NCBI RefSeq assembly: GCF_020379485.1
Contig: NC_063452.1
Location: forward strand, 55,519,377 to 55,583,376
From: Brassica napus
Lineage: Eukaryota; Streptophyta; Magnoliopsida; Brassicales; Brassicaceae
Length of the DNA: 64,000 nucleotides
Reading direction: 5' to 3'
Both the position numbers and the translations under genes were made by a program. The notes below the pieces were generated by a model. It had not been told where the DNA came from. It ran no database searches and worked only from the letters and a program-made list of their open reading frames with translations. Positions 12,064 through 24,009 of this stretch are shown in pieces (the stretch's first letter is position 1; every line of letters begins with the position of its first letter).

Positions 12064-15000
12064 ATGTTCAGCTTTTCAAAGAGGCGCATGAAGCTTGGCA
12101 GGTTAGTCTTCTTTTCTTACTCTTATCTGTAGATCAGATCACCTTTTTGGGTCTCCATTGGTTTTCTTAAAGCTGTGAACTTTTTTCATACTACCTTTTT
12201 TTTTTTTTTTTTTTTATAATCGATTATTTTATGAATCACCTTTTTGGAGAATCTTGTTTAAGCTTACTGTAAAAGCAACTCCCTTTTAGTACTATTGAAG
12301 TAAAGTTTAATCTTACTTCTTCTCAGTTTAGGGGTTTCTATTTTTAGATCAGTCTGTTCTGTTCTTCTTCTCTTAAACATTGGATGTAATTTGATTCAGA
12401 GTTAAGGTACAGCTCTCGGATTCTGCTCAAGGCACTAAGAGTCCTTTGCGTGTGACCAAACGCGTTGATAACTCTACTGTAAGCTAATATACATAAAAAG
12501 ACACAATTGTTTGGTAACATTTTTGACTGTTATCTGATTTTGTAAAGAAACCATGTCTGCAGAATGAAGCTGCTGCTTTGGCTGCAACTAGTCATTCTGA
12601 TGAACTTGATTTCCAGCCTTCATCTGGGAACTCTGAAAACTGGATGGGCTTGTCTGTTGGTGGAGATAAACCAGCTCCACGCTTTAATGTAACGAGTTTC
12701 TCTCTGTTTCTAGTCATTAGCTTCTTAGCTGTTTTGTAAAGCTAATGGGTGACAAAAGAGTTGTTGTTTTTTTTATGACAGCATGCGGCGGCAGCTATTG
12801 GTAACAAAATGATAGTAGTTGGTGGTGAATCTGGTAATGGCTTGTTGGATGATGTTCAGGTAAAAATACGTTGGAGAATTAACTTATTTGGTTTAAAGGG
12901 ATTGACTTCCTCAGTGTTTTTGCAATTTGCAGGTGCTGAACTTTGATTCATTTACTTGGTCCACGGTGTCTTCAAAAGTGTACTTATCGCCAAGTAGTCT
13001 GCCTCTCATGATCCCTTCCTGGAAAGGCCATTGCTTGGTAATGTTGATTGTTTGTTTTGAGCAAAACATGTTTCTTGTTTTGTGGTTTTATATCTTTCGG
13101 TTTTGATTGTTTTTAATCAATGTGTTAGGTCTCTTGGGGTAAGAAAGTGCTATTGGTCGGTGGAAAAACAGATCCCAGCAGTGATAGAGTTTCAGGTTTC
13201 ACATTTGTTGTTTAACATTCCAAAGATTTTTTTATGTTCAAACTCTGCTTAAGACGGTTTTGTATGTTTGAACACATTGCTTGCAGTTTGGTCATTTGAT
13301 ACTGAATCCGAATGCTGGTCACTAATGGATGCAAAGGGAGACATACCGGTATATTTTATAAGTCCTCTCAGTACTCATTTACAAGTTTGGTGGCTCGAAG
13401 AAACAAGTCTGATCCGGATAAGAAACTGCAGGTCAGCCGCAGTGGTCATACAGTGGTGAGGGCTAGCTCGGTACTGATCCTTTTCGGAGGTGAAGATTCT
13501 AAGAAGAGGAAACTAAATGATCTTCATATGTTTGATCTCAAATCATCTACATGGCTTCCTCTTAACTGCACGTGAGTTTTTTTCTTCTCCTTCTTCTAAT
13601 GTCAGTTTACATGAAACTCTTTATTTTTCTTGACACGTTTTTTTTGCTTAATAATCAGAGGAACAAGGCCGTGTGCAAGATCAAATCATGTAGCCACGCT
13701 ATTTGATGACAAAATTCTGTTTGTGTTTGGAGGTTCTGGCAAGAACAAAACACTTAGTGACTTATACTCACTCGACTTTGAAACCGTAATGCTTTTCACC
13801 GTAAACCTGTGTTTCTATCTTTCTTACTAGATTGAATATTATTCTTTTTCTTGACACTTAACATTTGTCATCAAGATGGTATGGTCAAGAATTAAGATTA
13901 GAGGGTTTCACCCGTCCCCAAGAGCTGGCAGTTGTGGAGTTCTTTGCGGTAATAAGTGGTATATAACCGGAGGTGGAAGCAGAAAGAAGAGTAAGTTTCT
14001 ATACCTCGAAAACGCACTGAATCAAGTCAGATCTTACAAGTTTGCTTTGTTTTCACAGGACATGCAGAGACATTAGTCTTTGATATTCTAAAGGTCGAGT
14101 GGTCTGTGGCAAGCATCTCCTCTCAATCTTCCATCACAGCTAATAAGGTGCTTAAGTTTATAGCAGTGTTCTAAAATTTGGCCTAGGTGGTAAATCGGAC
14201 TCAAACAAATTGGTTTTTCTTTACTGATTTTTTAAAAATCGGCTAGGAAAGCGCGTAATTACCGTCTAGCGATGTTTTTGACCATTGGTTTATAGTAGTA
14301 ATAAACTCATATTTTCAAATTTTTTAGCAACAACTATCTTGTTGAAGCTCAGTTACTGTCTTGTGAAAATGTGTTGTATAGGGATTTAGTCTAGTTCTTC
14401 TGCAACACAAGGATAAAGACTTCCTTGTAGCTTTCGGAGGAACTAAAAAAGACCCTTCAAACCAGGTCTGAGCTCATATCAGTACATATGAAATGCAAAG
14501 TGTTTTGAATGCAAAGTCATGATTCTTTTCTACAAACAGGTGGAGGTTTTTACCATCGACAAGAACAAGAGTGAATCACCAACAACACACCATCAAACAA
14601 CTTCCAAGAAGAACACTGGCCGGTTACTGTTTGGGAAACGATCTTCTTCCTCGGCTGTTTTAACCGTTGATGAATCTGTCAAGGCCTCTTCTCAGAGGCT
14701 GATTGATTCCGTTGCCAGACAGAAACTTGCTTCTGCCATTGAGGAGCACGGTGGCTCCGGCAGAAGGTCTTTATCAGAGATTGCTTTCGCTGATCATCGT
14801 ACTCCATCTTCTGGAAACGTCTCTTTGCGCAAACAGTTCAGCACAGAGGAAGAGTACAGAGCAGTAGTTGAACCACCTGCAAAGTCCTCAGAAGAAGAAA
14901 AGATTACAGATGAAGACAATGGAGGTGGAGCAAAGATCGCAGCAGAGAAAACACCCTCTACTGTCTATGACCGTGAACTCCACAAGCAAACCTCTGAATC

Positions 15001-15690
15001 GTTTCCTTTTGCACACATTGATGATGCATTGATATTCCCTGAAATGGATAATGCTGCCACTTTAGCATCATCATCGAGCGTGTACCAGTTCCACGAGGCG
15101 AAAATGACGGCTCTCATAAGAAGAAATGGGATTCTTGAAGGGCAGTTAGAAGCAGCGTTGGCCGGAAGAGAAGCGGCTGAGAGAAATGTGTCGGTTGCGT
15201 TGAGGAGCAAACAAGAGAGTGATAAGAAGCTCTCTGACGCCTTGAGAGATGTGGAGTTGCTTAAGGAGAAGCTCACCGGGTTAGAGCTCGCACAAGATGA
15301 AGCTAATAGTTTGTCAAACATGGTTCACTCTGACAATGTCAGGCTCGAGCATGATGTAGCGTTCCTAAGAGCTGTCCTAGACGATACACAGAAGGTAATA
15401 ATAATCCGTGTGTATATTATACAAGGTGAAGGATCAAAGTTTTAATAGCGTTTTGTGCGTCTGTCTGTTTTGTAGGAGTTGCAGTCTACAAGAGGTGTTC
15501 TTGCAGGAGAAAGAGCAAGAGCGTTTCAGTTGCAGGTATCATCATCAGTAACTAATACAACTCTTTTCTATTTTTGGCTTTTTTTTTTCTGAAAGTGAGG
15601 TTAATGCAGGTTGAAGTGTTTCATCTGAAGCAAAGGTTACAATCTCTGGAGAACAGAGCTGCTACACCAAGAAAGCCTTTCCATGTCTAA
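12064..15690 (+). CDS. Kelch-repeat / coiled-coil protein, At5g18590-like
   Basis: Fifteen coding exons: 12064-12101, 12400-12478, 12563-12688, 12782-12859, 12933-13037, 13129-13195, 13287-13348, 13432-13571, 13659-13785, 13876-13990, 14059-14147, 14382-14465, 14540-15394, 15476-15535, 15610-15690. All have GT/AG borders and the phases sum to 701 residues. After MFSFSKRRMKLGR come about six kelch blades (roughly residues 60-400) with paired glycines: VVGGESG, LLVGGK, LILFGGED, LFVFGGSG, YITGGG, LVAFGG. A polar, serine-rich linker follows, then a coiled coil of about 130 residues to the end. The layout resembles plant acyl-CoA-binding-like kelch proteins without the ACB domain; role unknown, probably a cytosolic scaffold. 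Sequence and neighbours point to At5g18590. No break seen. It converges with the TON2 copy, about 390 bp apart. Confidence 0.9.
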
Positions 15691-16077
15691 ACAAAGACCT
15701 GTTAACTAGAGATAAGACAAGAACCTTTAAGACTTGCAATTTGTAATATTCTCAAGACAAGAATGAAAACCATTTCTCTATGTTTTGTGGATTAATGTAA
15801 AAAGAAATTCAGAAATCTCAATAATCTAATCAGATTCCAAGCATCAGAAGACAAGTAATAATATTACATATCCATTTTCTTACCATATGATTAATCGTCA
15901 ACGACTATCTTACAGAGAATACATTGATTAGAGGTCAGCAACTAATACGCCTTTTACACAGAATACATACAAAAAACATCAGGGGTTGAGACTAGAGAAA
16001 ACTTTTGGTCCTTTTCTCCGACCTATCTGGCCTATGATTAGCATTTTTTTTAGTTATAGACATGGAAAATAACATTA

Positions 16078-18874
16078 TCACTGGGACTCTTCCTCAGGTG
16101 GTTCTTCCTCTTCTTGAAGAAGGTTCTCACGGTTGTCATGAGCCCAGAAGCCACGCACATCTATTAGCATGCTCGCAACAGTTCCACCTTGTTTACATCC
16201 CAAGAGATCATTCAGAGTGATCTTTAACGGGTCAGAAGGTTTCACCATGTCCCAGATCTCGTCCCGAACGTCCACTATGCACAGCTCATAGTTCCCACCT
16301 TCTATCCATTTCTTGTGAACATCTCTGCAGGTTTTTAACAGATGAGATTTGATAAGTTTAGAAGTATCACACACCAGGAGGGTGTCTTTTATTATGGAGC
16401 TAGTGTCTTTGCAGATAAGAGACTCGCGGAACAAAGCTCAGCTACCGCAAGCAGGAAAATGCAGAGAATTTTATTTAATATAGGAAGATTGTATCAGATA
16501 ACATCACAAACTCTTTGATGCTCCCCTTCTTCACTTCCATGTCTTTTAAAAGAAAATCTACTAAAAACCAAATGGATTCAGTCACTTGATAGAGAGATTC
16601 ATTTACCTGAAAAGAGAGTGAATATCAGCAGTGGTGAGGAAGCCTCTCCCTTGGAGATCAAGACAGCGGAATAAGTATGTCAAACCCTCTGGAGTGTCTT
16701 TGTTCTCCAAAGCAAGAACGAAATCTAGGAAGCTGTCGAAGTCCATCTCCCGGGAATTGACTCTGCTGCTTTTGCCACGGCGGACATGCTCATCAAACAC
16801 TACAAAGAGTAAAGGATATGATGAACCTTTTCTTTAAAAAAAAAACCCTAGTTAGTTACTTCTAGAACTATAATTCAAACGTGTTTCGATCACCATTGGT
16901 GACTATCAGTACCATGAAAAGTATAAAATGACCAAAAAATGTTTGAAGTTTACCTCTTTCAATGAAAATCTCAGTTAGCGTCCCATCCGCGTATTCTTTA
17001 AGTTCTTGTTTGCTCAGCGATCCACTAGCATCTTTGTCAAGTGCAAGAAACATATCTACATAAGAAAGATAAACTCTACATCAATTTTCTCCTGAGTTCT
17101 CTTTTCCGGATGCAGGTATTAAGAAAAAAACTGCACACTCACCACATACACGTTGAGCTGAAGTCAATGAGAACCAATTTTCAGCTTGTTCTGTCTCTGT
17201 GACTTCCTCCTCACTTTCCTAATGTAGAACACACGCGGAACAATCAGCTTCTGAAAGTGGAAAGCTATTTATGCTTGATCACAGAGTTGTATTTCACTAA
17301 TCCTTCATCTAGACTGACCTGATGCAATTCCATTAGTTCCTGCAGACAATTACCGAGAAGTATCTTCTTAATACAGGCTTTTCCTGCACGCAAAAATAGA
17401 TCACACACATTAAACACATGGCGATTAGATACTCTACTCATACTAGGTTAAGCAAATTTCTCATTGCTTCATAGTTATATATCTTTAGTTCCTACCTCGC
17501 CTATGAGGATCACAGAAGAAGAAAAACTTTTGAGCAGCTATGCGGCAATACATTTGTCTAAAGGTCTCCAGCATATCCCTCAACTGTGCCAAATTAGGGA
17601 TTAAACCCATAATATAAGACTCCATCTCCTACAATAACATCAGGTATAGTATTTGTAAAGAAACATCAGATTAGAGTCAGCATGGTCCTTAATGCTTCTT
17701 TGGGGCAATTTAAAACTTTAAGCTTAGGGCCACTTGGGTACTTAGAAGGAAACCATCAGAGTCTTGATCATGCTCACTCATATCAATCCTAGCTTGTGTA
17801 AGCGACACCTGATAATCAGTGATGAACAAATGATTATCACAATAATCAAAGTGCAACTCAAAGATATCAAATGATAAAAAGGAACATGAGGATACCCACC
17901 GTGCGCAGCACATATAGATAGAAGGGTAAAATGGCAATCCTTCCAGCATCATCCTTCACAAACTTCATGAAATTGGATGGGCTGAAAAACTGACGACATT
18001 TGTTCAGTACATACGGAGGCAATGTGACAGAAGTCTTCATAGTTCATCTACATGGACACAGATTTAGCAATTATCAGAATCATTGGTTAACTTAGATACG
18101 CATAGTTTCAAAACTTTAAGCATGTACCTTTTCAGCACCAGTGGCATCATCAATCACACAATTTTCTCTCAAACAATTCCACAAAGCATCCAAATCATCG
18201 GAGTTTAACAAAAGATCCGACTGTTTCTGTGGAAATGAATCAACATAGTGAAATGAGCAAAGACATTAAACGTCTTCAAGCGGAGGCAGTGAAGAATCTA
18301 TTATACCTTCAAGAAGCGGTATTTCGCAAGTTTTTGGAACCTTTGACTAATAGATCCTTCTTCTGGTTTCTCAACAAAGAATAAAGGAACAAAAGCTTAT
18401 TGTATAATACGGAAAAAGGAAAACCAAGTGTGTAAGAATGCAAGATTTAATCAGGTGAAATGCAGAGACAAGACTATATCATCTTATAAAGTAAAGTGCC
18501 CATACCTTCTTGTAGAAACTAGGTATCGTGCCTGATTCTTGGCTTTTCAGTTGCTTTTCTTTAAATATCTCAAAAAAGATTCTCTTGATCTCAAGCTCTG
18601 CCAAAACAAACCCCAGCAAAAATCAAGACCCAGTCACTATTTAATTCATAGAAAGAGCTACATTTTTTTTTTTCAGAAAGTCAGGAACTTTACTCGTTTC
18701 GAACACACAACGAGCTCGAAAACGCGAATAAAAATTCAAACTTTGCTACGGGATAATGTAAGACAAAGGAGTTTATGGCAATACCCATTAGAGCTTCGGA
18801 TCCTAATCCGGCGCCGGAATCTTCTTATGCGTCGGTGTATGATGGCTCTCGCCACCGCTAGATCCACTATGCAT
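16078..18874 (-). pseudogene. TON2: TON2/FASS-like PP2A B'' subunit, frameshifted copy
   Basis: Exons on the minus strand: 18874-18785, 18597-18506, 18369-18307, 18226-18128, 18047-17900, 17808-17734, 17628-17496, 17383-17319, 17218-17143, 17055-16954, 16799-16607, 16324-16078. The product matches the plant PP2A B'' subunit TONNEAU2/FASS, which acts with TON1 and TRM proteins in cortical microtubule and preprophase-band organisation. Two EF-hand-like loops are visible: DQDSDGFLL in exon 6 and DKDASGSLSKQE in exon 10. Two breaks are visible. Exon 1 jumps from KKIPAP to the segment encoding GSEALM with the intervening codons missing and the frame lost. Exon 5 is 148 nt although both borders are phase 0, fitting an 11-bp deletion just after CTEQ; reading on hits a stop within about 20 codons. 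All other exons keep phase. The 5' region is also rearranged. Probably a dead paralogue retained from polyploidy. Confidence 0.85.
18612..18775. repeat. Direct duplication, copy 1 (intron 1 of TON2 copy)
   Basis: A 164-bp segment starting CCCAGCAAAAATCAAGACCC and ending CAAAGGAGTTTA recurs almost identically at 18887-19049. The only difference I see is one base in a T run (11 versus 10). This copy lies in intron 1 of the TON2-like gene. Confidence 0.92.
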
Positions 18875-18886
18875 TTTGCTTCGAAT

Positions 18887-19049
18887 CCCAGCAAAAATCA
18901 AGACCCAGTCACTATTTAATTCATAGAAAGAGCTACATTTTTTTTTTCAGAAAGTCAGGAACTTTACTCGTTTCGAACACACAACGAGCTCGAAAACGCG
19001 AATAAAAATTCAAACTTTGCTACGGGATAATGTAAGACAAAGGAGTTTA
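18887..19049. repeat. Direct duplication, copy 2 (upstream of TON2 exon 1)
   Basis: Second copy of the 18612-18775 segment, on the upstream side of exon 1. The exon 1 edge (ACTATGCATTTTGCTTCGAA) is also repeated near 19065-19084. Together these show that intron and exon-edge sequence was copied into the promoter/leader side. The near identity implies a recent event. Confidence 0.92.
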
Positions 19050-19503
19050 CGGGATAATTCAAACTATGCATTTTGCTTCGAATCACGCAAATAGTCACAA
19101 CCTAAAGTGAAGCAGAGAGTGAGAGCTGAATAGTTGAACCCTATAGAGCAGCTTTCAAACTTTTGAAAGGTGACTAAAGTAAAATATAAGTCCTCGATTT
19201 TATTGTACTTTTGATTATCAGCCAATTACTTTATAAAAATCAAATTCTAGTATAGAATGTGTTAAAAGCCCATTAAATCATTTTCCCGGAAACAGAGCAT
19301 ATAACAAATAGCGTCAATATAAGCCCATTAGCTCTTTCTCAATAAATGTCCATTAGCTGTTTCTTGACTCCTCGAGCCCATAAACTATTATCTCTATACT
19401 ATTATCGGAGAAAGTGAATTTGCTTACTTATCATGTTTTCCATGATTTTAGAACCAATCATTAGTTTACTTCAACAATTTTAATTAGACTGATTAAATTC
19501 ATT

Positions 19504-20383
19504 GATATTTTAATGTATAATTATATAATTAATTGTTTAACTGATTAAAAATTCACATTAAAAAATTTATCTCAAAATAATAGAAAATGTGTTTGGAAAA
19601 AGAAGATAATTTCATATATTTACTAAGTTTTTATCTACATCTTTCTTTCTTATTTCTTATTAATTTTTATAATTAGTATTATATATACACATATAATAAC
19701 TAGATTTATCATTATACTAAATATTTAAAATAGGCTTATAATAATATTTTAGTATAATAAATATTTATTTGTTTTTATTCAGTTGCAAGAACAACATATA
19801 TTTGTTATTTAAGTTAAAATTTAATATCTATTTTTTCAGCAATGTTTATTTGTTTTTATTTTTCTAAATATTTTTATTGGGAATGAAATTATCTTTTTAA
19901 AATATTTTCAAAAAATCTGGTTGTATATGAATGCTACTTGGTTGTTAGTTGATATTTTAATGTATAATTATATCATTAAGTATATCATTAATTATATCAT
20001 TAATTATTTAACTGTTTAAAAATTAATATTATAAAAATTATCTCAAAAAATAATAGAAAACATGTTTGGAAAAAAAGAAGATAATTTCATATATTTATTA
20101 TTTTTTATCTACATCTTTCTTTCTTATTTCTTATTAATTTTTATAATTAGTAGTATATATGCACATATAATAATTAGATTTATCATTATACTATTTAAAA
20201 TAGGCTTATAAAAATATTTTAGTATAATGAAAATTTATTTGTTATTATTCACTTTCAAGAATAACATTTATTTGTTATTTAAGTTAAAATTTAATATTGT
20301 TTTGTCAGTAATGTTTATTTATTTTTTCTAAATATTTTTATTGGGAATGGAACTATCTTTTAAAAATATTTTCAAAATATCTG
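19504..20383 (+). repeat. Internal tandem duplication, two units of about 420-435 bp
   Basis: Unit 1 (about 19504-19919) and unit 2 (about 19951-20383) both start GATATTTTAATGTATAATTA. They share long stretches such as CTACATCTTTCTTTCTTATT and TTTTTATTGGGAATG, with scattered substitutions and small gaps, so the duplication is old. Confidence 0.85.
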
Positions 20384-21139
20384 CCTCCAAAAGAAATTTT
20401 TTCATAAGATTAATTTTTATTCATATAATTGTTTATAAATTAATATAGTAAAAACTGGTTAATGATAACAAATATTTTAAAATAAAAAATATTTATGTTG
20501 TTATCTAAAAAATAATGTTTTTAAATCAATAAAGTTGAAAATTAAGAAATTGAAAGACTAATAAAACAATATAAATTGAATGTTTGATTTAAATTTTTTG
20601 ATCTTTAATAAGTACTAGATCTTGATCCGCGCCCCCCGCGCGGATGTTGGATTTAATTTGCGTTCAATGTAAATTTATAAACCATTGATTTTATAAAATG
20701 TCCATTTATTTTTTTATGTTTTGTAAAATATATTTAGAGTATAATATATTATATTATAATATAGATGTTTGATAATAATTTTTTATCCGTACGTAATATT
20801 ATATTTATAATGTTATAACTCGATGCAATTTGATGTAATTGTAATGTTCATATATTAACCTATTGATTTTTTTGTTTATTTATTTAAAAATGATTTAATT
20901 TTTTACAGTAGGTTTTTATGAACTATTATTAACTTTATAATATTTGGTTTTCTTGAAAATTGTATTGTAGCAGATTAATATATATATATATAAATAAAAA
21001 TATGTTCGCCTCACTCCTGCTTTACGTGGAAAGTCGATGCCTGACAGGCCGACACGTGTCTCGGCTGTATTAAACGCAAAACTTCATTTAATCTGAGAAT
21101 TTGTTGGGCTTTTATCGTTAGGGGAATATCTATAGTGTT

Positions 21140-21652
21140 TTGGGCTACTACTTTCTGATTATGTATGTGGTCCGTCGGCCCGGCCTCGATAACCCTAAAT
21201 CTAATGAAGCAAAGAAACATAGGTCGTCTCTCTCCTTCTTTCTGCGGCGCTTGGAAACGTCTGAGCTTCTTCCAAATCTCTGAAATGGTTCGAGTTAAAC
21301 TTTTACATATGCAATTGTTATATCGGCTCTTTGAATCACTTTTGCATCTGTTTTGTTTTGTGAGGCATAAAGAATCAATCTTGAGAAAGGTCGTCAATGG
21401 ATTCCGACATGGTGGAGATCGCTCCTCTTGCGTTTGCTTCGGGTTCGACAACTCTAGAAATCCAAAAAGGTTAAATCTTTATATCCTTTTTTGTAGTTTA
21501 TGTACCCATTTTCGTTGACTCTCTTAACAAGAAGATCCAAAGACGTACTTGAGCAGTATCTTATAAATCTTATCAACTCCAATGATTGTGCTCCAGAAAC
21601 AGCGCTCTTACAATGTAACTTTTGGAGTACAAGCTCCTTCTTGATTAGGTAA
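21140..21652 (+). pseudogene. Exon-like gene fragments inside the inner Helitron
   Basis: A leader-like stretch (AACCCTAAATC, then pyrimidine-rich TCTCTCTCC) leads to ATGGTTCGAG at about 21283. Further on, an ATG at about 21400 opens MDSDMVEIAPLAFASGSTT and ends at a possible donor AAAAAG/GTTAAA. A second exon-like block (about 21530-21652) reads SKDVLEQYLINLINSN and ends at a GTAATATG donor. This looks like genomic gene pieces with introns, as Helitrons capture. I do not recognise the source gene(s), and nothing suggests a working product. Confidence 0.4.
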
Positions 21653-22099
21653 TATGAGAGAGAGTCCTCATTTGGTTCATAACTAATTTGACAGCTTTGT
21701 GAATCGTGGTTATGTAAAATATAGTATTATAGATGATCTTTGGTTAATACAATTTAAGTGACTTGACTATACATGACTTTCATTATGCTAATTACATATT
21801 TAAACTGTTATCTTAAAGCATTGGATGTGTATCTCATGCATTCATGTGTCTGTTGTAAGTTTTCTAGGCTGGTGATATTTTTGTTTCAGCCTATAAAAGT
21901 GTTACCACTCAACAGAGGTAGATAGAATCATAACAAGTGGGTGAAGACGCTCTCGAGGCTCTTTCTGCAGGAAGTACGAGATTTGCTACTGTTTTACCTT
22001 TTAAGTTGTGTTTTCTGCAAATAGCCTTACAAGCTGTCCTTCTTAACAAGAGAAGTCTATTGATCCAACAAAGCAAATAAAGCTTCCTCACTGGGCTGG

Positions 22100-23250
22100 A
22101 GCCTCACGAAAAGTCTAAAGAGGATCATATTTTGCGCAACTAGGGAGATATCTTAACACGATAGTTTGTCATTGAGGAGTTTGTTGTTGATCCCAACTAT
22201 GGGGAGAAGGTTAACTTCTTATTTTCTACTCTTAGTTTCTTAGACATTAAAAGTGCAGCCTTTTTTCTATTGCAGGAGTTTGACTGCTTTCTTAATGTAT
22301 ATAAATTTCCTCGCCATAGACGCTTGCAAGTTAGAGTCTAAATTCTATATGTAGTTTATATGTTCTCATCTGCATATGTTTATATTTGACGTTGGTTCTG
22401 CCTCTATTGTTTTATTTTGTTTTGTTGATCTACCTAGCCAAGAATATTTCTACGTGGAATGATTTGAAGAAAAATATATATTTATACTAAAGTTTGGATT
22501 GTGATCTAAAATAATACTCCTGGCGAAGATACATGTATTTTATTATCTTCTATTTTGGTGAAAGATTAAAAAGTAAATTTCGTAAGATATGTGAAGCTTT
22601 TGAGGTCAATTGCTATCCTTTCAGTTGAGATCTTGGCGGAGAAGCTCAATGATGACTGAAGTGTTCATTATTTCTTGATATATGATTGATTGTGGTGTTT
22701 TTCCTTCTGTCACATCATCATGAATTCTATGTATTCTTTTATAAATGATAACCACATGGAACTGTAGCCAGTTCTTCTGTATAATAACCAACAGCAAATG
22801 AATTATTTAAGAATTTCCTATCTCAACTAAAGAACTTCTCTAAGTATGCATATATTAAGTTGGCTAATTTTATATGCCATAAATCAACTTCGCAATCTTG
22901 CATACTCACTGCAAAACATCAAATTCTTCAAATAACAATGAAATAATGTCCGCTAGCGTGGATAGACCACCAGAAACAAAGTCATTTTTATTGAAAATAA
23001 ACTAAATATTTACAAATTTGTATAAAAATTTAAAATAATTTAGCAGAAAAAAGTTAAACGATTTTTCTATATGATCTCAAACCTGTTAACGATATGAGAT
23101 CTTAACCATTTTAATTGGCCCGTTTGCAGGCTCTCCAATTCCTTTCGACAATTGGTTTTAATTTATAAGCTGTAACCGCATTGTTTGGGACAAACTTTCC
23201 TAATATTTTTGACATCACCATTAAAGACAAGGAGAGGCATTATGATTTTC
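22100..23250. other. Helitron interior without recognisable gene
   Basis: AT-rich sequence with no open frame of note. A few possible splice-like signals continue from the fragments upstream. No homology was recognised. Confidence 0.4.
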
Positions 23251-24009
23251 TTTAAACGTTTTTTGTAATGTTCTTATCTCTAATCACCAGTCTTTGTCCA
23301 TGTAAAATAGCTAATGTGTATGAATCATGGATATGTAAAAGGCTAAGCATTCTCTCCAAAAGTAGCACTAAATTAAGTTGTTGATTCTGATTCCCTTTAA
23401 TGATATTGACTCTGAAGAATTCGTGTGTGAAGCTGTTGAATCCACCTTGCTTACGACTGGAACCGGGGACTCTACCATTAGATTTGCATATTAACAATCA
23501 TATATCCGTGATGAAAAATATAAATGTAACACATCCCGTCCGTAGGGCTGGCCGACCCTAGTATACTATATATTACAGTTTGTGTTTTTATTTTCAGTAA
23601 AAAGAAATAACAATTCATTGTAATCAATTAATTTAAATTTTTGATTTTAAGTGAAGTGGCAGATTTGTAAATAAGAAAGAAATGCAATGGTAAAATGTGT
23701 AAATAAAAAAAAATATTTAATCTGCTATCCGTGTTTTCAAACAATTTTCATTTAATCTGCTATCCAAGTTTTCAAACGACATAATCTGTAAATGAGAAAG
23801 AAATACAGTGACTAAATAGGTAAATAAAAAAATATTTAATATGCTATCCTTGTTTCCAAACAACTTTCATTTAATCTACGATCTAACTTTTCAAACAGTA
23901 CCAAAAAGTACTTCAGTTTTAATAATATAGATTTATAAAAGAATTATGCATGCATGTGCGGACAAAATACCTAGTATACTTTTATGAGAGTAATACTTCA
24001 GCCTGTTTT

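Larger units (their letters stand above)
20980..23561 (+). mobile_element. Inner Helitron-like element, 5' end unresolved
   Basis: A third Helitron-type 3' end, CCGTAGGGCTGGCCGACCCTAG/T, stops at 23561 on the plus strand inside the middle element. Sequence before about 20980 and after 23562 looks like the two arms of the middle Helitron, so the inner element starts near 20980-21010, where TTCGCCTCACTCC begins. I could not place a clean A/TC start. It has higher GC than its host and carries gene-like fragments. Confidence 0.42.
20615..23931 (-). mobile_element. Middle Helitron, minus strand, inserted in outer one
   Basis: Read on the minus strand, the element begins A/TCTATATTATTAAAACTG at 23931. 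It ends with a GC hairpin (CCGCGCGGGGGGCGCGG) followed by ATCAAGATCTAG/T at 20615. The host flanks rejoin as A-T, the Helitron target. The hairpin and last bases match the separate Helitron at 60107-60868, so the two are one family. The 3.3-kb length is explained by a further insertion inside it. Confidence 0.65.
19391..23974 (+). mobile_element. Outer non-autonomous Helitron, interrupted by a nested one
   Basis: The 5' end is A/TCTCTATACTATTATCGG at 19391. The 3' end reads GTGCGGACAAAATACCTAG/T, with CTAG at 23971-23974. These are the TC...CTRR termini with A/T flanks expected of Helitrons, and the ends resemble Arabidopsis AtREP elements. Removing the nested insertion 20615-23931 leaves an AT-rich element of about 1.27 kb with no coding capacity. 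It contains an internal duplication. Confidence 0.6.

Noticed and set aside
14965..15321. 118-codon open frame on the minus strand
   Set aside because: It is antisense to exon 13 of the kelch gene, has Ser/Leu-rich composition from reversed codons and no family resemblance.
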